A stretch of 60,496 bases of DNA from contig NZ_JAAKGT010000019.1 of the NCBI RefSeq assembly GCF_011043625.1, forward strand, positions 1-60,496, in the 5' to 3' direction. Positions 42,765 through 60,496 of the stretch are shown in pieces. The notes under the pieces are model-generated. The model worked only from the letters and a program-made list of their open reading frames with translations, did not search any database and was not told where the DNA came from. Each line of letters opens with the position of its first letter. The first letter of the stretch is position 1. The position numbers and the translations under genes are program-made. The DNA comes from Caulobacter sp. 602-2. Its GTDB lineage: Bacteria; Pseudomonadota; Alphaproteobacteria; Caulobacterales; Caulobacteraceae.

Positions 42765-43107
42765 CGGCGGGCCTTGGCCAGAGGGAAGCGTCGCCGCGTT
42801 GAACGAGCCTGCGCCTTCAAATTGGTCGCTGTTTCCCCCTTTTCATCCTCGCTTCGATCCCCTATATCGGCCCGTTCACGAAGACATTTCGGCGGAGTGC
42901 GTCCACGCACGTCCGCTCTTCAACGCCCCGAGGCGCGATCAGCCGCCCTCCGATACGCGCGAAGGGGCGCCCGACAGGCTTCCGGTCCCGGTCGCCAGTC
43001 AGGGGAATTCCAGCGTCCAGCGCTTCCCGGCAAGGGGAGCGGCGAGGGTGGACGCGACGGACATTCGAACTCACGCGCGGAGTCCATCCGCGCCGCAGGG
43101 AAAAAAC
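42765..43107. other. rpoB upstream region
   Basis: No gene is present. A TATATC sequence at 42864 could be a -10 element but has no matching TTGACG 17 bp upstream. The region should contain the rpoB promoter and a leader of around 240 nt. A reading frame continuous with rpoB extends far upstream but lacks a ribosome binding site. Confidence 0.5.
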
Positions 43108-47178
<4,071 letters not shown>

Positions 47179-47187
47179 TCCGGATCT

Positions 47188-47216
47188 CCCTCCTCGGTCG
47201 AGCCGACCGGGGAGGG
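47188..47216 (+). other. Hairpin in the rpoB-rpoC intergenic gap
   Basis: CCCTCCTCGGTCG pairs with CGACCGGGGAGGG around a three-base AGC loop, 13 bp with one wobble. No T-run follows, so it is not a terminator; it could stabilise or direct processing of the rpoBC mRNA. Confidence 0.6.
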
Positions 47217-47277
47217 GCCCCCTTCAGCCTCTTCTCCACTTTGAATTTTCGCGGGTAGTCCCGCAGAAGGAACCAAG

Positions 47278-51452
<4,175 letters not shown>

Positions 51453-51468
<16 letters not shown>

Positions 51469-51513
51469 GCGTCCGAGACCACTCGGAAACCTGGATGCCG
51501 ATAGGCATCCAGG
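51453..51513 (+). other. Two tandem hairpins at the end of rpoC
   Basis: CTCGGACGCC / GGCGTCCGAG (51453-51477) encloses the rpoC stop in its loop. CCTGGATGCC / GGCATCCAGG with a GATA loop (51490-51513) follows. Neither has a T-run; they probably protect the 3' end or assist the terminator further downstream. Confidence 0.65.
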
Positions 51514-51565
51514 GCTGACGCCGAGTAATCGGCGGCTGACGACCTTACAGGTTGTGCTAGACAAG

Positions 51566-51600
51566 GAGCGGTCGGGGAAACCCGGCCGCTCTTTTGTTTT
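51566..51600 (+). terminator. Rho-independent terminator of rpoB-rpoC
   Basis: GAGCGGTCGGG / CCCGGCCGCTC around a GAAA-type loop is followed by TTTTGTTTT, about 100 bp after the rpoC stop. Confidence 0.9.
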
Positions 51601-51639
51601 GCGCGGTCGCCGGGGGCGGCCGGATGTCGGGGGACGTCC

Positions 51640-52164
51640 ATGCTTCGCAGCATCTCGATGGCGGCGGTCGCGGCCGTCCTGTGCCTGGCCGCCTGCGCGC
51701 CGGAGATCCCGCCGGACCCCAAGCCCTCGGACGGCTTCACCGGCGCCGAGAAGGTGGCGGTCGACGAGGTGTTCTCGATCATCTCCGCCACCTTCCCCGA
51801 GCCCCAGGAGGTGCTGTTCCGCGACCCCCTGGTCAGCGACGTCGAAGGGGAGGGGCGGTTCGTCTGCCTGGATGCGGCGATGCCGGGCGATCGCTGGACG
51901 GGCTTCGTCGCCACCAAGGCCGAGAACGAACAGGCCTATCACGTGGTCCGGGAGAAGGACGCCCTGTCGCCCAAGGCCAGGCCGCAGTGCCGGGCGCTGG
52001 TGCTCAAGTATCTGGGGGAGCAGGACGTCGACTGGTACGACGCCGAGGTCGCCTACAACAAGGCCGGCTGCGCCCACCTGGACACCGCCTACTGGGAAGC
52101 CTGGAAGCTGGCCTGCAACGGCAAGATCACCCGGCCCGCCAAGACGCCGAAGCCCGCCGCCTAG
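51640..52164 (+). CDS. Hypothetical lipoprotein
   Basis: A 174-residue envelope protein with a lipoprotein signal peptide (MLRSISMAAVAAVLCLAAC; lipobox LAAC, Cys19). The mature region has four more Cys (FVCLD, PQCRA, AGCAH, LACNG) and a Lys/Pro tail. No domain is recognised. It lies between the rpoC terminator and a chemotaxis receptor gene and is likely transcribed alone. Confidence 0.75.
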   Translation: MLRSISMAAVAAVLCLAACAPEIPPDPKPSDGFTGAEKVAVDEVFSIISATFPEPQEVLFRDPLVSDVEGEGRFVCLDAAMPGDRWTGFVATKAENEQAYHVVREKDALSPKARPQCRALVLKYLGEQDVDWYDAEVAYNKAGCAHLDTAYWEAWKLACNGKITRPAKTPKPAA

Positions 52165-52290
52165 ATTTGGCAACCTTCGGTGGAAATGTGACGTATTGTA
52201 AAAAGACTCTCGTTATTTCAGCGCGTTAAATGAAATTTCAGCCGGGCGGGCTGAAAAGGAGTGCAAATTCCTTCCTCTCGCCCGGACCCC

Positions 52291-54090
52291 ATGCGCTCGG
52301 ACATCTCCACCAAGGTCAGCCTGACCATCGCCGCCGCCTTCGCCGTTCTGCTGGCCGGGCTGCTCGCCGTGGTCGCCTGGAGCTCGCTCGGCTTCGCCAA
52401 ACGCCAGGCCGTGGCCCAGCAGGAAACCAGCATGCGCGTGGCCTGGGACGTCATCGGCCGCCAGGGCCAGGCGTTCCGCCGCGAGGGCGACCAGCTGCTG
52501 ATCGGCGATCATGCGCTGAACGGCGACCTGGCCGGCGTCGACCGCGTCAAGGCCCTGGCCGGGGGCGTGGCCACCGTGTTCGCCGGCGACAAGCGCATCA
52601 GCACCAACGTCGAAAAGCCGGACGGCTCGCGCGCCGTCGGCACCAGCCTGGCCCAGGGCCCGGTCTATGACGCGGTGCTCGGCCGCGGCGAGCCCTATCG
52701 CGGCGAGACCAAGATCCTCAAGCGCGACTACTTCGTCGCCTACGACCCGATCAAGGACGCTTCGGGCCAGGTGATCGGCGTGATGTTCGTGGGCGTGCCC
52801 AAGGCCGACTATTTCGGCCCCGTCTATCGCCAGCTGGCCTGGCTGGGCGTGGCCGGCGTGGTGCTGGGCCTGGCCGGCGGCGTCGCCTCGGTGCTGACCG
52901 TCCGTCGCCAGCTGGCGCCGCTGAAGACGCTGCGCGAGGCCATGGCCCGTCTGATGAAGGGCGACCTGAACGTCGCCCTGCCGTTCGCCGGCCGCCGCGA
53001 CGATATCGGCCTGATGGCCGACGCCGTGCACGCCTTCCGTGACGACGCCGAGGCCAAGCGCCGCATCGAGGCCGACGCGGCCAGCGATCGCGACCAGGCC
53101 GAGGCCGACCGCGCCGCCGCCCAGGCCCGCGACGCCCGCTCGGCGCGCGAGCAGAGCCAGGTGGTCGACAGCCTCGCCCAGGGCCTGGGCCGCCTGTCGA
53201 ACGGCGATCTGACGGTCCGCCTCGACCAGCCCTTCGCCCACGACTACGAGGGCCTGCGCAGCGACTTCAACCAGGCCGTCGAGCGCCTGGAAGCGGCGAT
53301 GAGCTCGGTGGTCGACGCCGTCGGCGCCCTCAACGCCGGCGCGGGCAGCATCGCCGACGCCTCGTCCGACATCTCCGACCGCACCGAGCAGCAGGCCGCC
53401 AGCCTGGAAGAGACGGCCGCGGCCCTGGAAGAGATCACCGTCACCGTTCGCCGCACGGCCGAAGGCGCCCGCGGCGCGCACATGGCCGTGCGCGAGGCCC
53501 AGACCGAAGCGGGCCGTTCGCGCAGCGTGGTCGAGGAGACCATCGCCGCCATCGGCGGGGTCGAGGCCTCGTCGCACCAGGTGGGCCAGATCGTCGGCGT
53601 GATCGACGAGATCGCCTTCCAGACCAACCTGCTGGCCCTGAACGCGGGCGTCGAGGCGGCTCGCGCCGGCGACGCGGGCAAGGGCTTCGCGGTCGTCGCC
53701 CAGGAAGTGCGGGCTCTGGCCCAGCGCTCGGCCGAAGCGGCCAAGGAGATCAAGGTCCACATCGCCGACAGCGCCCGCCAGGTCGAGGCCGGCGTGAAGC
53801 TGGTCGGTCGCACGGGCGAGGCCCTGCAGAAGATCGTCGCCCAGGTCGAGGCCATCGACGGCATCGTCAGCCAGATCGCGGCCGGCGCTCAGGAGCAGTC
53901 GGTCGGCCTGTCGCAGGTCAACACCGCCGTGAACCAGATGGACCAGGGCGCCCAGCGCAACGCGGCCCTGATCAGCCGCTCGGCCGGCGACAGCCGCAAC
54001 CTGGTGACCGCCGCCGACGAACTGTCGGGCATGGTGGCGCGCTTCCGCACCTCGCAGGCGGCCGCGCCGGGCCTGCGCCGCGCAGGCTGA
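52291..54090 (+). CDS. Methyl-accepting chemotaxis protein
   Basis: A 599-residue receptor. The first membrane helix (about 8-30, VSLTIAAAFAVLLAGLLAVV) precedes a periplasmic single-Cache domain (about 35-185, YDAVLGRGEPYRGETKIL, VIGVMFVGVP). A second helix at about 188-212, a HAMP region and a cytoplasmic signalling hairpin follow, the last with the conserved tip IDEIAFQTNLLALNAGVEAARAG split over its length. No CheR-binding pentapeptide is present at the C-terminus. The ATG at 52291 gives the usual N-terminus; a GTG at 52261 directly after AAAGGA would add ten residues. Confidence 0.92.
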   Translation: MRSDISTKVSLTIAAAFAVLLAGLLAVVAWSSLGFAKRQAVAQQETSMRVAWDVIGRQGQAFRREGDQLLIGDHALNGDLAGVDRVKALAGGVATVFAGDKRISTNVEKPDGSRAVGTSLAQGPVYDAVLGRGEPYRGETKILKRDYFVAYDPIKDASGQVIGVMFVGVPKADYFGPVYRQLAWLGVAGVVLGLAGGVASVLTVRRQLAPLKTLREAMARLMKGDLNVALPFAGRRDDIGLMADAVHAFRDDAEAKRRIEADAASDRDQAEADRAAAQARDARSAREQSQVVDSLAQGLGRLSNGDLTVRLDQPFAHDYEGLRSDFNQAVERLEAAMSSVVDAVGALNAGAGSIADASSDISDRTEQQAASLEETAAALEEITVTVRRTAEGARGAHMAVREAQTEAGRSRSVVEETIAAIGGVEASSHQVGQIVGVIDEIAFQTNLLALNAGVEAARAGDAGKGFAVVAQEVRALAQRSAEAAKEIKVHIADSARQVEAGVKLVGRTGEALQKIVAQVEAIDGIVSQIAAGAQEQSVGLSQVNTAVNQMDQGAQRNAALISRSAGDSRNLVTAADELSGMVARFRTSQAAAPGLRRAG

Positions 54091-54099
54091 GGGCAGGGG

Positions 54100-54127
54100 G
54101 CGTCAAGCTTCACTGTGAGCTTGACGC
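54100..54127 (+). terminator. Hairpin after the chemotaxis receptor gene
   Basis: GCGTCAAGCT / AGCTTGACGC is a perfect 10-bp stem with an 8-nt loop, 10 bp after the stop. There is no T-run, so it is a weak terminator or an mRNA-end stabiliser. Confidence 0.5.
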
Positions 54128-54147
54128 AAGGCGGGGTCTCGCCTTGA

Positions 54148-56178
54148 GTGCATGGTGCTGACGGGTGTCGTCGCGCGTGTGCTTGGGGGCGAGCGTTGCT
54201 TGGGAAATTCGGGGCCGCGGCCCTTCTGTCGATCCTTTCGGTTCAGGCCGCGGGGGCGCAGGGGGCGGCGCCCGCTTCAGCGTTCGGGCGGCTGCCGGCC
54301 GTGCAGGACGCGGCCATGTCGCCGGCCGGCGACCAGCTGGCCATCATGGGCGGGGGTCCCGTGGCCCGCACGGTCCGCTTCGCCACCATCGACAAGCCCG
54401 GAGAGGCGCTGCTGGGCCTGGGCGACATCCAGACCATGGACGTGCGCTGGGTCGGCGAGAACTACGCCCTCGTCCGCGCCGCCTACTGGCAGAGCACCGG
54501 GCCGCGCAACGCCTACCGGTTCGAGCGCAACATCGTCGTCGACAACAAGGGCAAGGTGATCAGCCAGCTGCTGGAGGGCGACAGCCCTTCGGTCTACGCG
54601 CTGAGCCAGCCGGTGCTGGGCGTGGTCGACGGCGAGAAGCCCAAGGCGCTGGTGCTGGGCCTCGAGGAGCTGGTCGACAACGGCGAGGGCAATCTCAACA
54701 CCCGTCTGGTCCGCAAGGGCGTGGTCAATCCGCTGGTCTGGACGCTCTGGCGGGTGGACGTGGTCAGGGGGCGCGGCAACATCGCCGAGCGCGGCACGCC
54801 CGACACCAAGACCTGGAGCGTCGACGCCACGGGCGAGGCGCGCGTGCGGATCGACGAGGACGCCCTCAATCACAAGACCACGCTGTACGGCCGGGCCAAG
54901 GGCGAGAAGATCTTCAAGCTGCTGGCCAGGCTCGACGGCGACACCGGCTACATGGGCTATTCCGACACCGAGGACGCGGCCTATGTCGTCGAGACCGCCG
55001 CCGACGGCACCTCGCAGGTCGTGCGCCGGCGCCTGGCGGGCGGCGCGGCCGAGCCGGTGGGCAAGCCGGTCAGGAACCTCGACGTCGGCATGCTGTGGGA
55101 CCAGAACCTGACCACCCCGGCGGCGATCGTCTCGGGCGGCGAGCGGCCGACCTACGAATGGCTGGATCCCCAGCTGGCCGGCGTCCACGGCTCGCTGTCG
55201 CGACTGTTCAAGGGACGCGACGTGCTGCTGACCGGCTGGTCGAAGGACCGCACCCGCTTCGTCCTGCGGGTGACGGCGCCGGACCAGCCGGCCGTCTGGC
55301 ACCTGTACGACAAGGCCCGCAAGGAGATCTCGCCCCTGGGCGAGGAGTATCCCGAGCTGAAGGACCAGCCGATGGGGCAGACCCGCTGGCTGACCTACAA
55401 GGCCCGCGACGGCCTGGAGATCCCGGCCTATCTGACCCTGCCGCCGGGCGCGCCGGCGAGCGGCGGCAGGCTGCCCCTGGTGGTGCTGCCGCACGGCGGT
55501 CCGGCCGCGCGCGACCGCTTCGACTTCGACTGGTGGGTCCAGTTCCTGGCCTCGCGCGGCTATGCCGTGCTGCAGCCGCAGTACCGGGGCTCCTCCGGCT
55601 TCGGCGACGCCTTCCAGAGGGCCGGCGAGCGCGAGTGGGGCGCCAAGATCCAGGCCGACCTGCTGGACGGGATCGCCAGCCTGGGCGCGGAGGGGGTGAT
55701 CGATCCGGCCAGGGTCTGCATCGCCGGCGCCAGCTTCGGCGGCTATTCGGCCCTGGCCGGCGCGACTCTGAACCCCGACGCCTATCGCTGCGCGGTGTCG
55801 GTCAACGGCGTGGCCGACCTGCCCCAGATGCTGAGCGAGACGGTGACGGCCTACGGCCAGGAATCGAACTCGTTCCGCTACTGGCGCAGCGTCATCGGCT
55901 CGACCGCCAACGACCCGACGGCCCTGACCTCGATCTCTCCGGCCCGGCGGGTGACCAAGGCCACCCCGCCGGTGCTGCTGGTCTGGGGCGAGCGCGACAC
56001 CACCGTGCTGCCCGCCCAGTCCGAACGGATGCGCGACGCGCTGCGGGCCGCCGGCCGTCCGGTCGAGACCGTGGTGCTGGAGAAGGACGACCACTACCTG
56101 TCCAGCTCCGCGGCCCGCACCCGGATGCTGGAGGCGACCGAGCAGTTCCTGGCCAAGCACCTGCCGGTGAAGCCGTAG
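54148..56178 (+). CDS. Secreted S9 family (prolyl oligopeptidase-like) serine peptidase
   Basis: Up to 676 residues. A signal-like segment (LLGKFGAAALLSILSVQAAG) is followed by a divergent beta-propeller (about 50-400) and an alpha/beta-hydrolase domain. The catalytic triad is Ser529 in GASFGGYSAL, Asp in WGERDTTVLP and His in KDDHYLSSS; YRGSSGFGDAF is the family oxyanion-side motif. The frame opens with GTG at 54148, but a TTG at 54196 (MLGKFGAAALL...) would give a cleaner signal peptide. It probably degrades short peptides in the periplasm. Confidence 0.88.
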   Translation: MHGADGCRRACAWGRALLGKFGAAALLSILSVQAAGAQGAAPASAFGRLPAVQDAAMSPAGDQLAIMGGGPVARTVRFATIDKPGEALLGLGDIQTMDVRWVGENYALVRAAYWQSTGPRNAYRFERNIVVDNKGKVISQLLEGDSPSVYALSQPVLGVVDGEKPKALVLGLEELVDNGEGNLNTRLVRKGVVNPLVWTLWRVDVVRGRGNIAERGTPDTKTWSVDATGEARVRIDEDALNHKTTLYGRAKGEKIFKLLARLDGDTGYMGYSDTEDAAYVVETAADGTSQVVRRRLAGGAAEPVGKPVRNLDVGMLWDQNLTTPAAIVSGGERPTYEWLDPQLAGVHGSLSRLFKGRDVLLTGWSKDRTRFVLRVTAPDQPAVWHLYDKARKEISPLGEEYPELKDQPMGQTRWLTYKARDGLEIPAYLTLPPGAPASGGRLPLVVLPHGGPAARDRFDFDWWVQFLASRGYAVLQPQYRGSSGFGDAFQRAGEREWGAKIQADLLDGIASLGAEGVIDPARVCIAGASFGGYSALAGATLNPDAYRCAVSVNGVADLPQMLSETVTAYGQESNSFRYWRSVIGSTANDPTALTSISPARRVTKATPPVLLVWGERDTTVLPAQSERMRDALRAAGRPVETVVLEKDDHYLSSSAARTRMLEATEQFLAKHLPVKP

Positions 56179-56187
56179 GGAAGGGCG

Positions 56188-56970
56188 CTAGTCCTTCTTC
56201 GCCTTCTTCTGCTTCATCTCCAGCAGGCGCAGCTGCTGCTGGGTGGCGTCGCGCTGGCGGCCCAGGCCGTCCTGCTCCAGGCCGCCGACCATCGGGATGT
56301 CCTTGCCGCGGCCGGGGCCGTCGCGGCTGCGATGGTCGACGCCGGGGCCCATGGGCGCGTCGCGATAGGCGCGCTCGGCCTCCTGGCGCAGCGCCTGCAT
56401 GTCGAGGTCGCGGCGTTTTCCGGCTTCGATGGGGGCGGCGTATTCGGGCGCCTTGCGGGCGGCCTCGCCCCAGCGCTCGTCGCAGCGTTCCCGCTCACGC
56501 CGGTTGAGGCCGACGGCGCGGTCGTTGGCGCAGCCCGTGCTGCTGCCGCGCAGGGCGCTCTTGAGGTCGCCGCCGGGCTGGGCGGCCGGCAGGGGCGCGG
56601 GATGGCTGGCCGATCCGCGATCGCGCGCCCCGGCCGAGGGGGCGGCCACGAAGGGGGAGGGAGCGATTCCCGACGGCGCCGGGCGTCGCGCCTCCCGTGG
56701 AATCGGCTGGGCGGCGGCGGTCGCCGCCGGCGCGGCTTCGGCGGCTTCCAGGGGCGTCTCGCGAGGGGGCTGGGTCATCAGTTCGATGGTCACGGTCGAG
56801 ACCGTGTCCTGGTCGGGGAACACCGCCCGCACGGGCAGGGCGAGCCAGGCCAGCACCGCCAGGTGCACGACCGCCGATCCGCCCGCCACCGCCCAGAACC
56901 GCTTGTCGGGCTTGGCTTCGGCGGGGCGATCCAGCAGAAGGGTTATCGACCGCGCGGCGGCTTCGACCAC
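56188..56970 (-). CDS. TonB-like inner-membrane-anchored protein without a TonB C-terminal domain
   Basis: The 260-residue product has a short cytoplasmic start, one membrane anchor at about 27-48 (VAGGSAVVHLAVLAWLALPV) and a SVVxHxxxLxxL pattern like TonB/TolA anchors. A Pro/Ala-rich stretch (80-145) follows. The C-terminal half has a Cys pair (TGCAND, ERCDERW) and is charged, ending KQKKAKKD. The beta-rich TonB domain is absent. It may be an energy-transducer relative or a periplasmic scaffold. It converges on the S9 peptidase gene. Confidence 0.65.
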   Translation of the reverse strand: MVEAAARSITLLLDRPAEAKPDKRFWAVAGGSAVVHLAVLAWLALPVRAVFPDQDTVSTVTIELMTQPPRETPLEAAEAAPAATAAAQPIPREARRPAPSGIAPSPFVAAPSAGARDRGSASHPAPLPAAQPGGDLKSALRGSSTGCANDRAVGLNRRERERCDERWGEAARKAPEYAAPIEAGKRRDLDMQALRQEAERAYRDAPMGPGVDHRSRDGPGRGKDIPMVGGLEQDGLGRQRDATQQQLRLLEMKQKKAKKD

Positions 56971-57324
56971 GAAGAACTCGACGACAAGGGAGGGTTGCAG
57001 GTCCAGGCTGGCGATCGCTGATGGCGAAAGCGTGGCCGTCTCGCTGGGCGAGTAAACGTCCCATTAACCGACGCAGAAGGCGACGATTGACGTGGAGCGC
57101 CTTCGCGAGTAGGTTCCGCGCTCTTTTCGAGGTGGGTCTTGCGCCCGTCCTGATGAGCGTCCGTCCCTTAACCGACGGCAGGCCCGCCGGAACGCTTTCC
57201 GCGTCCCGGCGAGTTTCGTGTTTATCGGGTCTCCAATCGGAGCCTTGAAGCCGGAAAGAACAACGACAAGGACCCTGAAGCGCTTCGGCCGAAAGGCACA
57301 CGCTTCCATCAGAGCAGAGACTTA
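56971..57324. other. rpsL upstream region
   Basis: A 354-bp stretch without a gene between the divergent TonB-like gene and rpsL. It contains the str operon promoter (57087-57115), two TTAACCGACG copies (57063 and 57170) that resemble CtrA half sites, and a leader of about 200 nt. Confidence 0.55.
57087..57115 (+). promoter_or_regulatory. Housekeeping promoter of rpsL-rpsG-fusA
   Basis: TTGACG (57087-57092) and TAGGTT (57110-57115) are 17 bp apart, and the bases around the -10 (GAGTAGGTTC) fit the Caulobacter pattern GCTANAWC loosely. It lies about 200 bp upstream of rpsL. Confidence 0.6.
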
Positions 57325-57696
57325 ATGCCTACCGTCAACCAGCTCATCCGCAAGCCGCGCTCTCCGAAGCCGGTCCGGAACAAGGTGCCCGCCCTGAAGG
57401 GCTGCCCCCAACGTCGCGGCGTCTGCACCCGCGTCTACACGACGACCCCGAAGAAGCCGAACTCGGCTCTGCGTAAGGTCGCCAAGGTCCGTCTGACCAC
57501 CGGCATTGAAGCCGTGTGCTACATCCCGGGCGAAGGCCACAACCTGCAGGAGCACTCGGTGGTGCTCATCCGCGGCGGCCGCGTCAAGGACTTGCCCGGC
57601 GTTCGCTATCACATCCTGCGCGGCGTCCTCGACACCCAAGGTGTCAAGGATCGTAAGCAGCGTCGTTCGCTCTACGGCGCCAAGCGTCCGAAGTAA
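57325..57696 (+). CDS. rpsL: 30S ribosomal protein S12
   Basis: A 123-residue decoding-site protein. Lys43 and Lys44 in TTTPKKPNSALRKV and Lys88 in RGGRVKDLPGVRYH are the wild-type residues whose changes give streptomycin resistance, so the strain should be sensitive at this locus. It is the first gene of the str operon; rpsG follows after 12 bp. Confidence 0.98.
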   Translation: MPTVNQLIRKPRSPKPVRNKVPALKGCPQRRGVCTRVYTTTPKKPNSALRKVAKVRLTTGIEAVCYIPGEGHNLQEHSVVLIRGGRVKDLPGVRYHILRGVLDTQGVKDRKQRRSLYGAKRPK

Positions 57697-57708
57697 GGAA
57701 GAAGAAGA

Positions 57709-58182
57709 ATGTCCCGCCGCCGTCGCGCCGAGAAGCGTCAAGTCCTGCCGGACCCCAAGTTTGGGGATCTGGTCGTCACGAAGTTCATGAACTACGTGAT
57801 GTACGAAGGCAAAAAAGCCGTTGCCGAAAACATCATCTACGGCGCCTTCGACATCCTGGAAGCCAAGCGCAAGGACCAAGGTCCGCTTGAAACCTTCCAC
57901 TCCGCCCTGGACAACGTCGCCCCGGCGATCGAAGTCCGTTCGCGCCGCGTCGGCGGCGCCACGTACCAAGTGCCGGTTGAAGTCCGTCCGGACCGTCGCC
58001 GCGCCCTGGCCATCCGTTGGCTGGTGACCGCCGCTCGCAAGCGCGGTGAAAACACCATGACCGAAAAGCTGGCTGGTGAGCTGCTCGACGCTTCGAACAA
58101 CCGCGGCACCGCCGTGAAGAAGCGCGAAGACACCCACAAGATGGCTGAAGCCAACCGGGCCTTCTCGCACTACCGCTGGTAA
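57709..58182 (+). CDS. rpsG: 30S ribosomal protein S7
   Basis: A 157-residue 16S rRNA-binding protein with MSRRRRAEKRQVLPDPKFGD at the start, MYEGKKAVAENIIYGAFD, and NRGTAVKKREDTHKMAEANR near the end. GGAAGAAGAAG precedes the ATG. In other bacteria S7 represses the str operon. A strong hairpin separates it from fusA. Confidence 0.98.
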   Translation: MSRRRRAEKRQVLPDPKFGDLVVTKFMNYVMYEGKKAVAENIIYGAFDILEAKRKDQGPLETFHSALDNVAPAIEVRSRRVGGATYQVPVEVRPDRRRALAIRWLVTAARKRGENTMTEKLAGELLDASNNRGTAVKKREDTHKMAEANRAFSHYRW

Positions 58183-58205
58183 GCTTTCTTACCAGCACCC
58201 TTTCA

Positions 58206-58238
58206 GGCGCGGGCGGTTTGCGATAAACCGCCCGCGCC
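58206..58238 (+). other. Strong hairpin between rpsG and fusA
   Basis: GGCGCGGGCGGTTT pairs perfectly with AAACCGCCCGCGCC (14 bp) around a GCGAT loop. No T-run follows, so it is more likely an attenuator, processing site or S7-type control element than a full terminator. Confidence 0.65.
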
Positions 58239-58296
58239 GCACGTTTAAATCCCGGTCGTGTCCGTCAGGGCCGCCCCGTTTCGCAGAGCGATCGCT

Positions 58297-60375
<2,079 letters not shown>

Positions 60376-60410
60376 GCCTTTCCTCGCGGAAAAGCCTAGA
60401 CGCCGGAATG

Positions 60411-60435
60411 GGAAGGGGCTCTATGGGCCCCTTCC
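60411..60435 (+). terminator. Hairpin after fusA
   Basis: GGAAGGGGCTC / GGGCCCCTTCC forms a stem of about nine bp with a short loop, 36 bp after the fusA stop. No T-run follows directly, so it may only attenuate transcription into a downstream gene. Confidence 0.5.
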
Positions 60436-60496
60436 GACCAACCCCAGACGTCCAACCGTTTTGATAAAGGCCCCTCTGGGGTCCTGGAGCTAAGAA

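Noticed and set aside
42034..43107. An extension of rpoB upstream by 358 codons
   Set aside because: It runs through the divergent TPR gene and the promoter region, and the family start MAQSFTGKKR at 43108 has a proper leader.
60436..60496. Start of tuf downstream of fusA
   Set aside because: The remaining 61 bp contain only hairpin-like sequence (GGCCCCTCTGGGGTC) and no start of EF-Tu.

Overview
The window is high-GC DNA with dense, mostly non-overlapping genes, typical of an alphaproteobacterium of the family Caulobacteraceae and most likely Caulobacter. This rests on the RpoD, DnaG, RpoB and RpoC protein sequences, the imuA-imuB-dnaE2 cassette with an alphaproteobacterial LexA box, promoters of the form TTGACN-N17-TANANN, a tRNA-Trp directly upstream of secE-nusG, and many GC-rich palindromic intergenic repeats. 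No rRNA, prophage, insertion sequence, CRISPR array or replication origin was recognised. Species assignment is inference.

Layout. 1-7.4 kb: an intergenic region with a candidate structured RNA, a DUF998 membrane protein, a secreted M28 peptidase, a 73-residue miniature flagellar-rod-like protein, then an ECF sigma/anti-sigma pair divergent from a secreted subtilase and an Ala/Gly/Ser-rich secreted repeat protein. 7.5-12.1 kb: rpoD and dnaG. 12.3-16.6 kb: a BON-domain protein, a group III truncated globin translationally coupled to a 2OG-Fe dioxygenase, and an HWE histidine kinase with a fused receiver domain. 16.8-22.8 kb: the SOS mutagenesis cassette imuA-imuB-dnaE2. 23-30.6 kb: a FlaA1/CapD-type nucleotide-sugar dehydratase, moeA, an AraC regulator divergent from an Fsr-type MFS exporter, fpr and several small secreted or lipid-anchored proteins.

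30.7-37 kb is the first half of the transcription/translation core: tRNA-Trp-secE-nusG, rplK-rplA and rplJ-rplL. A VapBC-type toxin-antitoxin pair, a flavoprotein and a VOC protein sit between rplA and rplJ. 37.3-42.8 kb holds a secreted GH31 alpha-glycosidase, an S41/CtpA-like protein that has lost its catalytic Ser and Lys, and a TPR-glycosyltransferase-like protein. 43.1-51.5 kb is rpoB-rpoC. 51.6-57 kb has a lipoprotein, a methyl-accepting chemotaxis protein, an S9 peptidase and a TonB-like anchored protein. 57.3-60.4 kb is rpsL-rpsG-fusA.

The most unusual signal is a family of roughly 45-50 bp palindromic repeats (CCTCCCCC...GGGGGAGG, GGCC-rich arm, GGAGGGGG) found at least a dozen times. 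Three units lie in frame inside imuB and add about 68 residues near its N-terminus. Four more fill the imuB-dnaE2 gap, the last of which supplies the dnaE2 Shine-Dalgarno. The window therefore shows a mobile or expanding palindromic element shaping both the protein and the translation signals of a DNA-damage mutagenesis operon. Other points worth a second look are the S41 pseudo-protease, a primase with a degenerate zinc ribbon, a decorated hairpin near 504-588, and strong hairpins inside the rpoB-rpoC and rpsG-fusA operons.
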